From contig DATIBC010000040.1 of the NCBI GenBank assembly GCA_035457725.1, forward strand, positions 1-37,573: 37,573 nt of DNA, read 5' to 3'. Made by a program: the position numbers and the translations under genes. Positions within the stretch are counted from its first letter, which is position 1, and every line of letters starts with the position of its first letter. The stretch comes from DATFES01 sp035457725 (lineage in GTDB: Bacteria > Pseudomonadota > Alphaproteobacteria > CACIAM-22H2). The notes under the pieces were generated by a model. The model saw only the letters and a program-made list of their open reading frames with translations, was not told the DNA's origin and searched no databases. This document shows positions 7,889 through 16,545 of this stretch, piece after piece.

Positions 7889-8734
7889 ATGGGGAGCTAT
7901 CTGCGACCAGTCGTGATGGAGGAGGCGTTGGCGGCGCTCGCCGCCGGGCCGCGCATCGTGCTCGCTGGCGGCACCGATTATTATCCCTCGCGCGTCGGTC
8001 AGCCGCTCGATGACGATCTCCTGGACATCACCGCGCTCGCGGCGTTGCGCGGCATCGTCGACGCCGGCGACCACTGGCGCATCCCGGCGCTGGTCACCTG
8101 GAGCGAGCTGATCGCCGCCGACCTGCCGCCGCTGTTCGACGGACTCAAGCTCGCCGCCCGCGAGATCGGCGGAGCGCAGATCCAGAATACGGCTACGGTG
8201 TGCGGTAACCTCTGCAACGCCTCGCCAGCGGCCGACGGCATCCCCAATCTGCTGGCGATCGACGCGCGCGTCGAAATGTCGTCGACGCACGGACACCGTG
8301 TCTTGCCGGTCGCGGAGTTCGTGCTCGGTAACCGGAAGACGGCGCGCGAACCGCACCAGCTAGTCACGGCGATCTGCGTGCCGAAACCTGCCTTGCCCGC
8401 GCGCTCGACGTTCCTCAAGCTCGGTGCGCGGAGGTATCTCGTCATATCGATCGTCATGGTCGCCGCGGTCGTCGAAACGAACTCCGACGGCATGGTGGCG
8501 GCGGCGCGGGTTTCGGTCGGATCGTGTTCCGCCGCGGCGCTGCGCCTGCCGATGGTCGAATCGGCGCTGATCGGCCAACGGCTCGCTCCCGCGCTCGCCG
8601 ATCGCGTCACTGCGGAACTTCTGGCGCCTTTGTCGCCGATCGACGATATCCGCGGCACGGTGGTCTATCGACGCGCTGCGGCATTGACGCTGGTGCGACG
8701 CGCGGTGGCGGCCTTGGCGGTGCCGAGGCCATGA
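7889..8734 (+). CDS. Molybdenum hydroxylase FAD subunit (probable nicotinate dehydrogenase medium subunit)
   Basis: A 281-residue CoxM/XdhB-type FAD protein of the xanthine dehydrogenase family. Two FAD-binding signatures are visible: AGGTDYYP (26-33) and TVCGNLCNASPAADG (about 103-117). It passes electrons from the [2Fe-2S] clusters of its partner to an acceptor. The ATG at 7889 follows GGGGAG at a good distance. The stop overlaps the next start as ATGA, so the subunits are made together. Substrate assignment to nicotinate comes from the neighbouring 6-hydroxynicotinate reductase and enamidase genes; another N-heterocycle cannot be excluded from this subunit alone. Confidence 0.82.
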   Translation: MGSYLRPVVMEEALAALAAGPRIVLAGGTDYYPSRVGQPLDDDLLDITALAALRGIVDAGDHWRIPALVTWSELIAADLPPLFDGLKLAAREIGGAQIQNTATVCGNLCNASPAADGIPNLLAIDARVEMSSTHGHRVLPVAEFVLGNRKTAREPHQLVTAICVPKPALPARSTFLKLGARRYLVISIVMVAAVVETNSDGMVAAARVSVGSCSAAALRLPMVESALIGQRLAPALADRVTAELLAPLSPIDDIRGTVVYRRAAALTLVRRAVAALAVPRP

Positions 8735-11493
8735 GATCGGGCGCGATACGCTTGGCCTTCGAGGTCAACGGCGTCGCGCACGAGGCGGACGTCGAGCCGG
8801 CGCGGCGTCTTGCCGACGTCTTGCGCGAGGACCTCGGCCTCATCGGCACCAAGGTCGGCTGCAATGCCGGCGATTGCGGCGCCTGCACCGTGCTGCTCGA
8901 CGGCCAGCAGGTCTGTTCGTGCCTGGTCTCCGCCGCCCAGGCCGCCGGGCGGCGGATCGTCACTGTCGAGGGCCTCGCGGTCGACGGCCAGATGAATGCG
9001 CTGCAGGAATCGTTTCATCTCCGCGGCGCGGCGCAATGCGGCATCTGCACGCCCGGTATGTTGATGGCGGCGTCGGATCTTCTCGAGCGACGGCCGAACC
9101 CGAGCGAGGCCGAGGTGCTCGATGCGCTGGGCGGCGTCTTGTGCCGGTGCACCGGCTATCGAAAGATCGTCGAGGCGGTGCTCGCCGTGGCGCATCGGGT
9201 CGTGCCGCCGCCCTTGCCCGCTTCCGGCGAGGCGGTGGGCGCGCGCATGCCGAAGACCGACGGACCGGCCAAACTCGTCGGCGCCGAGCGTTTCGGCGCC
9301 GATGTCTGGCCGGAGGGTTCGCTGACGCTTCGCGCCATCCGCTCGCCCTACGCCCACGCGCGTTTCGAGTTCGGCGACCTCGCGACGCTCCTCAGGCGAT
9401 TTCCCGGACTCACGCGGGTCCTGACTTGGAAGGATATACCCGGCCGGAACCGCTTCGGCATTTACCCGACCGGCAAGGACCAGCCGGCGCTTGCCGAGGG
9501 CTACGTACGCTATCGCGGCGAAGCCGTGTGCGCGCTCGTCGGCGACGACGCGGCAGTCGCCAGCATACGGGACGACGACGTGCCGATCGACTGGCGCGTG
9601 CTGCCGGCGCTAACGGGAATCGACGCCGCGCTGGCCGATGGCGCGCCTGCCCTGCACTCCGAGCACCCGGACAACGTGCTGGTCGAGGGACGCGTCGCAC
9701 GCGGCGACGTCGCGGCCGGCTTCGCCGCCGCCGTCGCGACCGTCCAGGGGCGTTTCGAGACGTCGTTCGTCGAGCACGCCTATATCGAGCCCGAGGCGGG
9801 CTATGCGCGGCGGGTCGGCGACCGCATCGAGATCTTCGCCTGCACGCAGACGCCCTTCATGGATCGCGACGAGGTGGCGTTGATTCTCGGCATCGAACCG
9901 GCGCAGGTGCGGGTCATTCCGGCCGCCACCGGCGGCGGCTTCGGCGGCAAGCTGGACCTTTCGCTGCAGCCGCTGATCGCGACCGCCGCTTGGCTGCTTG
10001 ACCGGCCGGTGCGATGCGCCTACACGCGGCCCGAGAGCATGGCTTCGACCACCAAGCGCCATCCGGCCCGCATCGACGCCAGGTTCGCCTGCGATGCCGA
10101 AGGAAGACTCACCGCGGTCGAGTTTCATGGCGACTTCAATACCGGCGCTTATGCGTCATGGGGGCCGACGGTGGCCAACCGTGTACCAGTACATGCGATG
10201 GGGCCCTATGTGGTGCCCGCGGTCCGTTGCACCTCGCGCGCCATCTACACAAACGACACCCCGGCGGGCGCCTTCCGCGGCTTCGGCGTGCCGCAGGCGG
10301 CGATCGCGCACGAAGCGTTGATCGATGAACTGGCGCTCGAAATCGGCATCGATCCGCTCGAGTTCCGCCTGATCAACGCATTGTCGCGCGGCTCGCTCAC
10401 CGCAACCGGGCAACGCCTCGAGGCAAGCGCCGGATTGCCACTCTGCCTCGAAGCCCTGCGCGCCAAATGGCGCCACATGCGGCTCGGCGCCGAGGCGTTC
10501 AACCGCGAAGCCCGCGTACGGCGGCGTGGCGCCGGGATCGGCTGCATGTGGTACGGCATCGGCAACACGTCGATGTCGAATCCCTCAGCCATGAAGGTCG
10601 GCGTCTCGCCCAAGGGCAGGATCACGCTTTACAGCGGCGCGGTCGATATCGGCCAGGGCGCGAACACCATCATGATGCAGATCTGTGCCGATGCGATTGG
10701 CGTGCCGGTCGCGGCGCTGTCGCTGCTCGCCGGCGACACCGACCTGACCGAGGACGCCGGCAAGACTTCGGCGTCGCGCCAGACCTTTGTCTCGGGCAAC
10801 GCCGCGCGGCTCGCCGGAGAGGACTTACGTCGTCAGATCCTGCGCCTTGCCAATGTCGGCGAAGGCGCGTTCATCGAGCCCAGAGACGGCGAGCTCATCG
10901 TCCGTGACGCCACCGGCGAGCGCGCAATCGACCTGTCGACGCTGCCCGAGACCGAGCCCGGCCTCGTGCTGGTCGGGCGCGGACGCTTCGACCCGCCGAC
11001 CTCGCCGCTCGACGCCGATGGTCAGGGCGTCCCTTACGCGACGTATGGCTTCGCAGCGCAACTCGCCGAGGTCGAAGTCGATATCGAGCTGGGAACGATC
11101 AAGGTCTTGCGCATGATCGCCGCGCACGACGTCGGACGGGCGATCAATCCGATCCAGGTCGAGGGTCAGATCCACGGCGGAATCGCGCAAGGAATCGGGT
11201 TGGCTTTGATGGAGGAATACGTTCCCGGCCGGAGCGAGAATCTGCACGACTATCTAATTCCGACCTTCGGCGACGTTCCACCGATCGAGACCATCTTGAT
11301 CGAAGACGCTGAACCGCTCGGCCCGTACGGGGCGAAGGGCATCGGCGAACCGGCCCTGATTCCCACCGCGCCGGCGATCCTCAACGCCGTTCGCCACGCC
11401 ATCGGCGTGCGCATACATCATGTTCCGGCGACGCCTGATCGCGTGCTGGGCGCGCTCGCCGTGGCGCGCGCGGCCGCTGCGAGCGCGGCATGA
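8731..11493 (+). CDS. Fused [2Fe-2S] and molybdopterin subunits of a Mo hydroxylase (probable nicotinate dehydrogenase)
   Basis: A 920-residue fusion. Residues 1-155 are the iron-sulfur subunit, with C44, C49, C52 and C64 in the plant-type [2Fe-2S] pattern (CNAGDCGACTVLLDG) and C103, C106, C138 and C140 for the second cluster (CGICTPGM, CRCTGYRKI). Residues from about 165 on are the molybdenum subunit, with GGGFGGK (401-407), AFRGFG (514-519) and GAKGIGEP, whose E873 is the catalytic base of the family. The expected reaction is hydroxylation of nicotinate at C6 using water. In Eubacterium barkeri the Mo subunit is split in two and selenium-dependent; here it is whole and joined to the Fe-S subunit. 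ATGA overlaps on both sides show tight coupling. Confidence 0.84.
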   Translation: MRSGAIRLAFEVNGVAHEADVEPARRLADVLREDLGLIGTKVGCNAGDCGACTVLLDGQQVCSCLVSAAQAAGRRIVTVEGLAVDGQMNALQESFHLRGAAQCGICTPGMLMAASDLLERRPNPSEAEVLDALGGVLCRCTGYRKIVEAVLAVAHRVVPPPLPASGEAVGARMPKTDGPAKLVGAERFGADVWPEGSLTLRAIRSPYAHARFEFGDLATLLRRFPGLTRVLTWKDIPGRNRFGIYPTGKDQPALAEGYVRYRGEAVCALVGDDAAVASIRDDDVPIDWRVLPALTGIDAALADGAPALHSEHPDNVLVEGRVARGDVAAGFAAAVATVQGRFETSFVEHAYIEPEAGYARRVGDRIEIFACTQTPFMDRDEVALILGIEPAQVRVIPAATGGGFGGKLDLSLQPLIATAAWLLDRPVRCAYTRPESMASTTKRHPARIDARFACDAEGRLTAVEFHGDFNTGAYASWGPTVANRVPVHAMGPYVVPAVRCTSRAIYTNDTPAGAFRGFGVPQAAIAHEALIDELALEIGIDPLEFRLINALSRGSLTATGQRLEASAGLPLCLEALRAKWRHMRLGAEAFNREARVRRRGAGIGCMWYGIGNTSMSNPSAMKVGVSPKGRITLYSGAVDIGQGANTIMMQICADAIGVPVAALSLLAGDTDLTEDAGKTSASRQTFVSGNAARLAGEDLRRQILRLANVGEGAFIEPRDGELIVRDATGERAIDLSTLPETEPGLVLVGRGRFDPPTSPLDADGQGVPYATYGFAAQLAEVEVDIELGTIKVLRMIAAHDVGRAINPIQVEGQIHGGIAQGIGLALMEEYVPGRSENLHDYLIPTFGDVPPIETILIEDAEPLGPYGAKGIGEPALIPTAPAILNAVRHAIGVRIHHVPATPDRVLGALAVARAAAASAA

Positions 11494-13010
11494 CCGAAAC
11501 CAAAGCCTCGACCGATCTGCCTTCCGCCGAGGCCCTGGCCGCGGCGACGTCGCCCGACAAGGACGGCATCGTCACCTGCGACGCATGTCCGGTGCTTTGC
11601 CGCATTCGTCCGGGCAAGACCGGCGCCTGCGACCGCTACGGCAACGTCGACGGCCGGCTCATGCGCATGGATCCGTTGCTGGTCCTCGAGCGCACCCTCG
11701 ACGCCGATGGCAAGCTCGTGCCGTTTCTCGGCCTGCCTTGGGACGGCGAGTTGCTGCCCAGGCGCGACTTCATCTCGGGCATCGGCGCCGGTACGACCTA
11801 TCCCGATTACAAGCCGGCGCCCTTCATTGTCGCCAGCGAAGTCGAAGGCGTCGACATGGTGACCGTGGTCACCGAAGGAATTTTTAGCTACTGCGGCGTC
11901 AAGGTGAAGATCGACACCGACCGCTATGTCGGGCCGGAGCAAGCGGCGGTCCGCGTCGCCGGCGAGCCGGTAGGGCATGTCACCACCGCCGAATATGGCT
12001 CGCAGATGTTGTCGCTTGGCGGTGTGCGGCATCTCACCGGCGGCAGCAAGAAGGAAGGTAATGTCACCTGCGAGACGCTGCTCGCCCTGTGCAACAAGGG
12101 CGCGGTCGAAATGACGATCGATGGCGGCGCCGCGCTCGTCATCGAGGCGGGTCGCCCACCGGTCGTCGACGGCGTGCGCGAGGAGCGAATGCGCGTCGGC
12201 TGCGGCTCGGCGACAATCGGCATGTTCGCCAAGCAATGGCACGGCCACGCCGACGAGGTGATCGTCGTCGACGACCACATCACCGGCGTCCTGACCGAGC
12301 ATCAGGCCGGCCGCTTTCTCGACATGCGCCCGGCCGGGATTCGCGTACGCGGCCGCAAGTCGACGCCGGGCCGATATTTTCAGGTGGCCAGCCCCGGCAC
12401 GCGCTGGGGCGGCACCGACATCAGCGATCCGCTGGCGATCATCGACAGAATCGACCCCAAGACCGCATGGCCCGGCCTGCGGCTGTTGATGGTAAGCACC
12501 ACCGGCGAGCATGCGGCATGGTTCGTACTCGATGACCGCCTCGTGCCGCGTCCGGTGGAGATGCCGCGCGTGATTGCGAATGTCGTCGAGAGGATCGGCG
12601 AGAATTGCGAGCCGGCGTTGTGCACCGTGCTGTTCATGGCTGGGGCGGGCGGCAGTCTGCGCGCCGGCGTAACCGAGAACCCGGTGCGGTTGACCCGATC
12701 GGTGCGCGCGGCGATGACTCGGGTCACCTCGGGCGGGGCAGCGGTCTATGTCTGGCCTGGCGGCGGAATCACTTACATGGTCGACGTGACGACGATGCCC
12801 GACAACTCGTTCGGCTACGTACCGACGCCGGCGATCGTCGGCCCGATCGAGTTCACGCTGCATCTTGATGATTATCGCGCGCTTGGCGGCCACGTCGATC
12901 ATGTGCGGCGGTTGTCCGAAATCGCTCGCCAACCGCGGATCAAGCGCGCGCCGTGGCCGCCCGAAAATCCATGGCCGATGACGCCCGCGCGAAGGAACGG
13001 CAAACCTTGA
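11490..13010 (+). CDS. hnr: 6-hydroxynicotinate reductase (Hnr family)
   Basis: A 506-residue protein that I recognise as the Hnr family (EC 1.3.7.1), which reduces 6-hydroxynicotinate to 1,4,5,6-tetrahydro-6-oxonicotinate with reduced ferredoxin in Eubacterium barkeri. The N-terminus has C30-x2-C33-x3-C37-x9-C47 (CDACPVLCRI and TGACDRYG), an Fe-S site. Later blocks include GIFSYCGVKVKIDTDRYVG, HLTGGSKKEGNVTCETLL and VGCGSATIGMF. The start overlaps the preceding stop as ATGA. Azorhizobium caulinodans is known to degrade nicotinate through the same tetrahydro intermediate, so a reductive branch in an aerobic alphaproteobacterium has precedent. The family assignment is from recalled sequence features, not a search. 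Confidence 0.82.
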   Translation: MTETKASTDLPSAEALAAATSPDKDGIVTCDACPVLCRIRPGKTGACDRYGNVDGRLMRMDPLLVLERTLDADGKLVPFLGLPWDGELLPRRDFISGIGAGTTYPDYKPAPFIVASEVEGVDMVTVVTEGIFSYCGVKVKIDTDRYVGPEQAAVRVAGEPVGHVTTAEYGSQMLSLGGVRHLTGGSKKEGNVTCETLLALCNKGAVEMTIDGGAALVIEAGRPPVVDGVREERMRVGCGSATIGMFAKQWHGHADEVIVVDDHITGVLTEHQAGRFLDMRPAGIRVRGRKSTPGRYFQVASPGTRWGGTDISDPLAIIDRIDPKTAWPGLRLLMVSTTGEHAAWFVLDDRLVPRPVEMPRVIANVVERIGENCEPALCTVLFMAGAGGSLRAGVTENPVRLTRSVRAAMTRVTSGGAAVYVWPGGGITYMVDVTTMPDNSFGYVPTPAIVGPIEFTLHLDDYRALGGHVDHVRRLSEIARQPRIKRAPWPPENPWPMTPARRNGKP

Positions 13011-13903
13011 GCGCCGCGCGGACGGATAGACGTGGGCCACGGGCGGCCATTCTCGCCGACGGGCGACGTTTACATCTGCATCATGGGCCCATTGACCTCG
13101 TCATCGAGGGATTTGGCGCGCCGGCCGAGATCGTCGCCGCCTATCGCCAAGCGCGCGACGCGTTCGGTGATGTTCTGGCTACGCTCGTCGGTGAGCTGTC
13201 ATTGCTGCGCGCGCCGCTCGGCGCAGCCTATCCGGGCGCGCAGGGGCCAGTGGCGCGACGCATGATCGAGGCATGCTGGCCATATCGGTCTCGCTTTATC
13301 ACGCCGATGGCGGCGGTGGCCGGCGCCGTCGCCGACCATGTACTGGCGCACATGCTCGCCGACCGTGCGCTCGATCGCGCGTACGTCAATAATGGTGGCG
13401 ACATCGCCGTTCACCTCGCTCCCGGCGCTAAGCTTAGGTGCGGCATGATCGCCGATCTGATGGCGCCGGCGATCGATGGCGCGATCGTCATCGAGCACGC
13501 AATGCCGGTGCGCGGCGTCGCCACGTCGGGCTGGCGGGCGAAAGGGAGGGGTGGCCGCAGCTTCTCCTTCGGCATCGCCGACGCGGTCACTGTGCTCGCG
13601 GCCGATGCCGCCGCTGCCGACGCCGCGGCTACAATCGTCGCCAACGCCGTCGATCTGCCGGATCATCCGGCGATTGGGCGCGTGGCGGCGTCCGAAATCG
13701 ATCCCGACAGCGATCTCGGCGCGCGTAAAGTGACCATCGAAGTTCCCCCGTTAGGCTCGCACGAAATCCACGCAGCGCTCGCTGATGGCGCGGCGCTCGC
13801 CGAAGAACTTGTCGGCGCTGGACTCATTTTCGGTGCGGTGCTGGTATTGCAGCGGCGATTTGCGCGCGTCGGCGGCGTGCCGCCCCGCCTCGCCGCGGCG
13901 TGA
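13007..13903 (+). CDS. UPF0280 family protein (ApbE-like fold)
   Basis: A 298-residue protein of the UPF0280 family. Recognisable blocks are LHLHHGPIDLVIE near the N-terminus, RFITPMAAVAGAVADHVL, and AYVNNGGDIAVHL followed by GVATSGWRAKGRGGRSFSFGIADAVTV. The NNGGDIA and GVATSG elements recall ApbE, the FAD:protein FMN transferase, and the family is regarded as ApbE-like. I prefer the TTG at 13007: AAGGAA lies 9 bases upstream and the overlap TTGA mimics the ATGA overlaps elsewhere in the operon. An ATG at 12971 is an alternative without a clear ribosome site. It might attach a flavin to Hnr, but that is speculation; no activity is known to me. Confidence 0.78.
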   Translation: MSAARTDRRGPRAAILADGRRLHLHHGPIDLVIEGFGAPAEIVAAYRQARDAFGDVLATLVGELSLLRAPLGAAYPGAQGPVARRMIEACWPYRSRFITPMAAVAGAVADHVLAHMLADRALDRAYVNNGGDIAVHLAPGAKLRCGMIADLMAPAIDGAIVIEHAMPVRGVATSGWRAKGRGGRSFSFGIADAVTVLAADAAAADAAATIVANAVDLPDHPAIGRVAASEIDPDSDLGARKVTIEVPPLGSHEIHAALADGAALAEELVGAGLIFGAVLVLQRRFARVGGVPPRLAAA

Positions 13904-13924
13904 CGTCAATCCCTGGGGGACCAT

Positions 13925-14509
13925 ATGGCAGCGATCGAGGTCCGCAAGTATGTGACGACCATCGAGGAGGTCTTCCACGAAGGCGGGCCGCCCGCAGCGC
14001 GTCCGTGGCGGCTCGGCGCGATCGCCACCGTCGTGAAGAATCCGTTCGCCGGCCGCTATGTACCGGAAATACAGCATTGGATGGACGATCTGAAGCCGCT
14101 CGGCCTGTCGATGTCGAAGCGACTGGTGGCCGCACTTGGCGGCGCGACGGCGGCAATCGAGGGCTTCGGCAAGGGCGCCATCGTCGGCGAGGCGGGCGAA
14201 CTCGAGCACGGAGCGCTATGGCACGCCCCGGGCGGCTATGCCATGCGCGAGGTCTTGGGCAACGCCAAGGCCATCGTGCCGTCGACCAAGAAAGTCGGCG
14301 GACCGGGCACCCGGCTCGACGTGCCGGTGACGCACATCAACGCGGCGTACGTCCGCAGCCATTTCGCGGCGATGGAAATCAGCGTGCCTGACGCGCCGCG
14401 CGCCGACGAGATCGTGTTCATTCTTGTGATGACGACAGGCGCGCGCGTTCATGACCGCGCTGGCGGCCTCAAGGCCTCGGAGATCAAGGGGCAGGATGGC
14501 CTGCGATGA
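13925..14509 (+). CDS. PF06684 (DUF1185, 'amino acid synthesis') family protein, copy 1
   Basis: A 194-residue protein of the PF06684 family, whose first structure was described as a variant of the Bacillus chorismate mutase fold. Family blocks are AIATVVKNPFAGRYV (about 36-50), AIEGFGKGAIVGEAGELEHGAL, PSTKKVGGPGTRLDVPVTH and YVRSHFAAMEISVPDAPRADEIV. An SD-like GGGGGA stands before the ATG at 13925. It overlaps copy 2 by ATGA. Two different copies side by side suggest a heteromer or successive steps. In this operon it could act on a product of the reductase or enamidase. The biochemical role is unknown. Confidence 0.85.
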   Translation: MAAIEVRKYVTTIEEVFHEGGPPAARPWRLGAIATVVKNPFAGRYVPEIQHWMDDLKPLGLSMSKRLVAALGGATAAIEGFGKGAIVGEAGELEHGALWHAPGGYAMREVLGNAKAIVPSTKKVGGPGTRLDVPVTHINAAYVRSHFAAMEISVPDAPRADEIVFILVMTTGARVHDRAGGLKASEIKGQDGLR

Positions 14510-15090
14510 CGTCGCGGATCCGCAAGCTGACGGTCGCTGTCGAGGAAACGCATCGCGAGCAGGGCAGGGAGATCGCTCCGCCGACGCGCAAGGCCGCGGC
14601 GGTGGCGGTCATCGAGAATCCCTGCGCCGCCAGTTACGTCGAGGATCTGGAGCCGCTGATGGCCATCGGTGAAGAACTTGGCGAACTTCTCGGCCGGCGG
14701 GCCGTGGCGGCGCTCGGCATCCGCCCAGGCCAAGCCGAGAGCTACGGCAAGGCGGCGATCGTCGGCGAAAATGGCGAACTCGAACACGCCGCGGCGATTT
14801 TGCATCCGCGTCTGGGAAAACCGCTGCGTGACGCGGTCGAGAAGGGCGCGGCGCTGGTGCCCTCGGCGAAGAAGCGCGGCGGTCCGGGCACCGCCATCGA
14901 CGTGCCGCTAGGCCATAAGGACGCCGCCTATGTCCGCAGCCACTTCGACGCCTTCGAGGTGCGCATCGCCGATGCGCCGCGCGCCGACGAGATCGTCGTC
15001 GCGGTCGTCGTCACCGACAGCGGCCGGCCGCTGCCGCGTATCGGTGGGCTGACCAAGGATCAAATCGTGGGCAAGGATGGATTGCGTTGA
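14506..15090 (+). CDS. PF06684 (DUF1185, 'amino acid synthesis') family protein, copy 2
   Basis: Also 194 residues and clearly homologous to the preceding gene. Shared blocks include AVIENPCAASYVEDL, YGKAAIVGENGELEHAAAILHP, PSAKKRGGPGTAIDVPLGHKDAAYVRSHF and DAPRADEIVVAVVVT, ending VGKDGLR where copy 1 ends KGQDGLR. The pair is divergent enough that neither looks like a recent duplication. It is followed after 43 bases by the ABC binding protein gene. No catalytic residues are known to me; the conserved Lys, His and Arg in these blocks are candidates. Confidence 0.85.
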   Translation: MTSRIRKLTVAVEETHREQGREIAPPTRKAAAVAVIENPCAASYVEDLEPLMAIGEELGELLGRRAVAALGIRPGQAESYGKAAIVGENGELEHAAAILHPRLGKPLRDAVEKGAALVPSAKKRGGPGTAIDVPLGHKDAAYVRSHFDAFEVRIADAPRADEIVVAVVVTDSGRPLPRIGGLTKDQIVGKDGLR

Positions 15091-15133
15091 TGGGCGACAT
15101 CGCCATAACCTCAACCGACAGGGAGAAAGACCG

Positions 15134-16351
15134 ATGATGAAACGTCGCGACTTCGTGGCAAGCCTCGCTGCCACGACAGCGCTGGCCGCCGGTGCGCCAT
15201 ACATCGCGCGCGCGCAAGCGGCGCCGATCAAGATCGGCGAGATCAACAGCTACACCGGACTCGCCGCGTTCACGATTCCCTATCGCCATGGATGGCAACT
15301 GGCGCTCGACGAAATCAACGCCGCGGGCGGCATCGGCGGGCGGAAGCTCGAGGTCATCTCGCGCGACGACGGATTCAAGCCCGAGGCGGCGGTGCGTCAC
15401 GCCAACGAGCTGCTGACCAACGAAAAGGTCGATCTCCTGGCCGGCACGTTCGCGTCCAACATCGGGCTCGCGGTCGCCAACGTAGCGACCGAGGCCAAGC
15501 GCCTGTTCGTCGCCGCCGAGCCGTTGACCGACGCCATCGTCTGGGAAAAAGGCAGCCGTTACGTCTTCCGCCTGCGCCCGTCGACCTACATGCAGGCGGC
15601 GATGCTTGCGCAGGCGGCCGCCGAGGCGCCGGGCAAGCGTTGGGTGACGATTGCGCCCAATTACGAATACGGAACCTCGTTCGTCGCCAACTTCAAGAAG
15701 ATCCTCTCGGCGCGGCGGCCGGACATCGAATGGGTGGGCGAACAATGGCCGGCCCAGGGCAAGCTGGAGGCAGGGCCGACGGTGGAGGCGCTGCTTGCGA
15801 CAAGGCCCGATGGCATCTTCAATGCCACGTTCGGCGCCGATCTGGCGCGCTTCGTGCGCGAGGGCAACACGCGCGGCCTGTTCAAGGGCCGTACGGTGGT
15901 GAGTGCGCTTTCCGGCGAGCCCGAATACCTCGATCCGCTCAAGGACGAGGCGCCGGATGGTTGGATTGTCACCGGCTATCCGTGGAGCGCGATCAGCGAT
16001 CCGGCGCACAAGAAATTCGTCGACGCGTATCAGAAGAAGGTAAACGACTATCCCCGCCTTGGTTCGCTGGTCGGCTATATGACGATCCAGTCGATCGCCG
16101 CCGGGCTGAAGAAGGCCGGCTCGACCGACACCGACCAGATGATCGCGGCGTTCAAGGGCCTTGTCATCGACGGCACGCCGGTCGGCCGCATCGTGTTCCG
16201 CGCCAGCGACCACCAGTCGACGATGGGCGCCTGGGTCGGCAAAACGGCGCTCAAGGACGGCAAGGGGGTGATGGTCGACTGGTACTACGCCGACGGCGCT
16301 AAGTACCTGCCGAGCGACGAGGAGGTGAAGAAGCTTCGCCCCGCCGGGTAG
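15134..16351 (+). CDS. Liv-type ABC transporter substrate-binding protein
   Basis: A 405-residue periplasmic binding protein of the branched-chain amino acid (HAAT) type. The N-terminus MMKRRDFVASLAATTALAA followed by YIARAQA looks like a twin-arginine signal (KRRDFVA). The mature part opens PIKIGEINSYTGLAAF and contains LALDEINAAGGIGGRKLEV, the usual family pattern, with a second domain to the C-terminus. The ATG at 15134 follows AGGGAGA; ATG at 15137 is equally possible. It lies directly after the catabolic genes and before the matching permease and ATPases, so its ligand is probably nicotinate or a related pyridine carboxylate rather than an amino acid. That substrate is inferred from context. 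Confidence 0.88.
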   Translation: MMKRRDFVASLAATTALAAGAPYIARAQAAPIKIGEINSYTGLAAFTIPYRHGWQLALDEINAAGGIGGRKLEVISRDDGFKPEAAVRHANELLTNEKVDLLAGTFASNIGLAVANVATEAKRLFVAAEPLTDAIVWEKGSRYVFRLRPSTYMQAAMLAQAAAEAPGKRWVTIAPNYEYGTSFVANFKKILSARRPDIEWVGEQWPAQGKLEAGPTVEALLATRPDGIFNATFGADLARFVREGNTRGLFKGRTVVSALSGEPEYLDPLKDEAPDGWIVTGYPWSAISDPAHKKFVDAYQKKVNDYPRLGSLVGYMTIQSIAAGLKKAGSTDTDQMIAAFKGLVIDGTPVGRIVFRASDHQSTMGAWVGKTALKDGKGVMVDWYYADGAKYLPSDEEVKKLRPAG

Positions 16352-16411
16352 TTGCAGCATCGGGTGGTTCGCTTCGATCTTGCCGCTGGTCGCTCGCCGA
16401 GTTGCGAGTAG

Positions 16412-16450
16412 AAGGTCCTCATGCTGAGCATGTCGAAGCATGAGGACCTT
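16412..16450 (+). repeat. Perfect 14-bp inverted repeat between binding protein and permease genes (REP-like or terminator-like)
   Basis: Arms AAGGTCCTCATGCT (16412-16425) and AGCATGAGGACCTT (16437-16450) are perfectly complementary around an 11-base loop and are followed by TTGATTTTTG. It would fold strongly in RNA and could end or slow transcription, or protect the binding-protein message from 3' decay. The loop region CTGAGCATGTCGAAG resembles CTGAGCGTGTCGAGG at 26219-26233, so it probably belongs to a dispersed palindromic family. Confidence 0.75.
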
Positions 16451-16545
16451 TTGATTTTTGCTGTCGAATTGAAGTGTGGCACGCGCCTTCTTCGACACGC
16501 TCGCGATGTCGCGCGCCAAGGCAGTTTTCCGACGTGGCCACGTAA

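Noticed and set aside
11418..13040. 540-residue minus-strand open frame opposite hnr
   Set aside because: It mirrors the conserved Hnr coding frame and spans three plus-strand gene junctions, as expected for a shadow.
15011..16519. 502-residue minus-strand open frame opposite the Liv binding protein
   Set aside because: Low-complexity shadow; the plus strand has a twin-arginine signal and the HAAT fold pattern.
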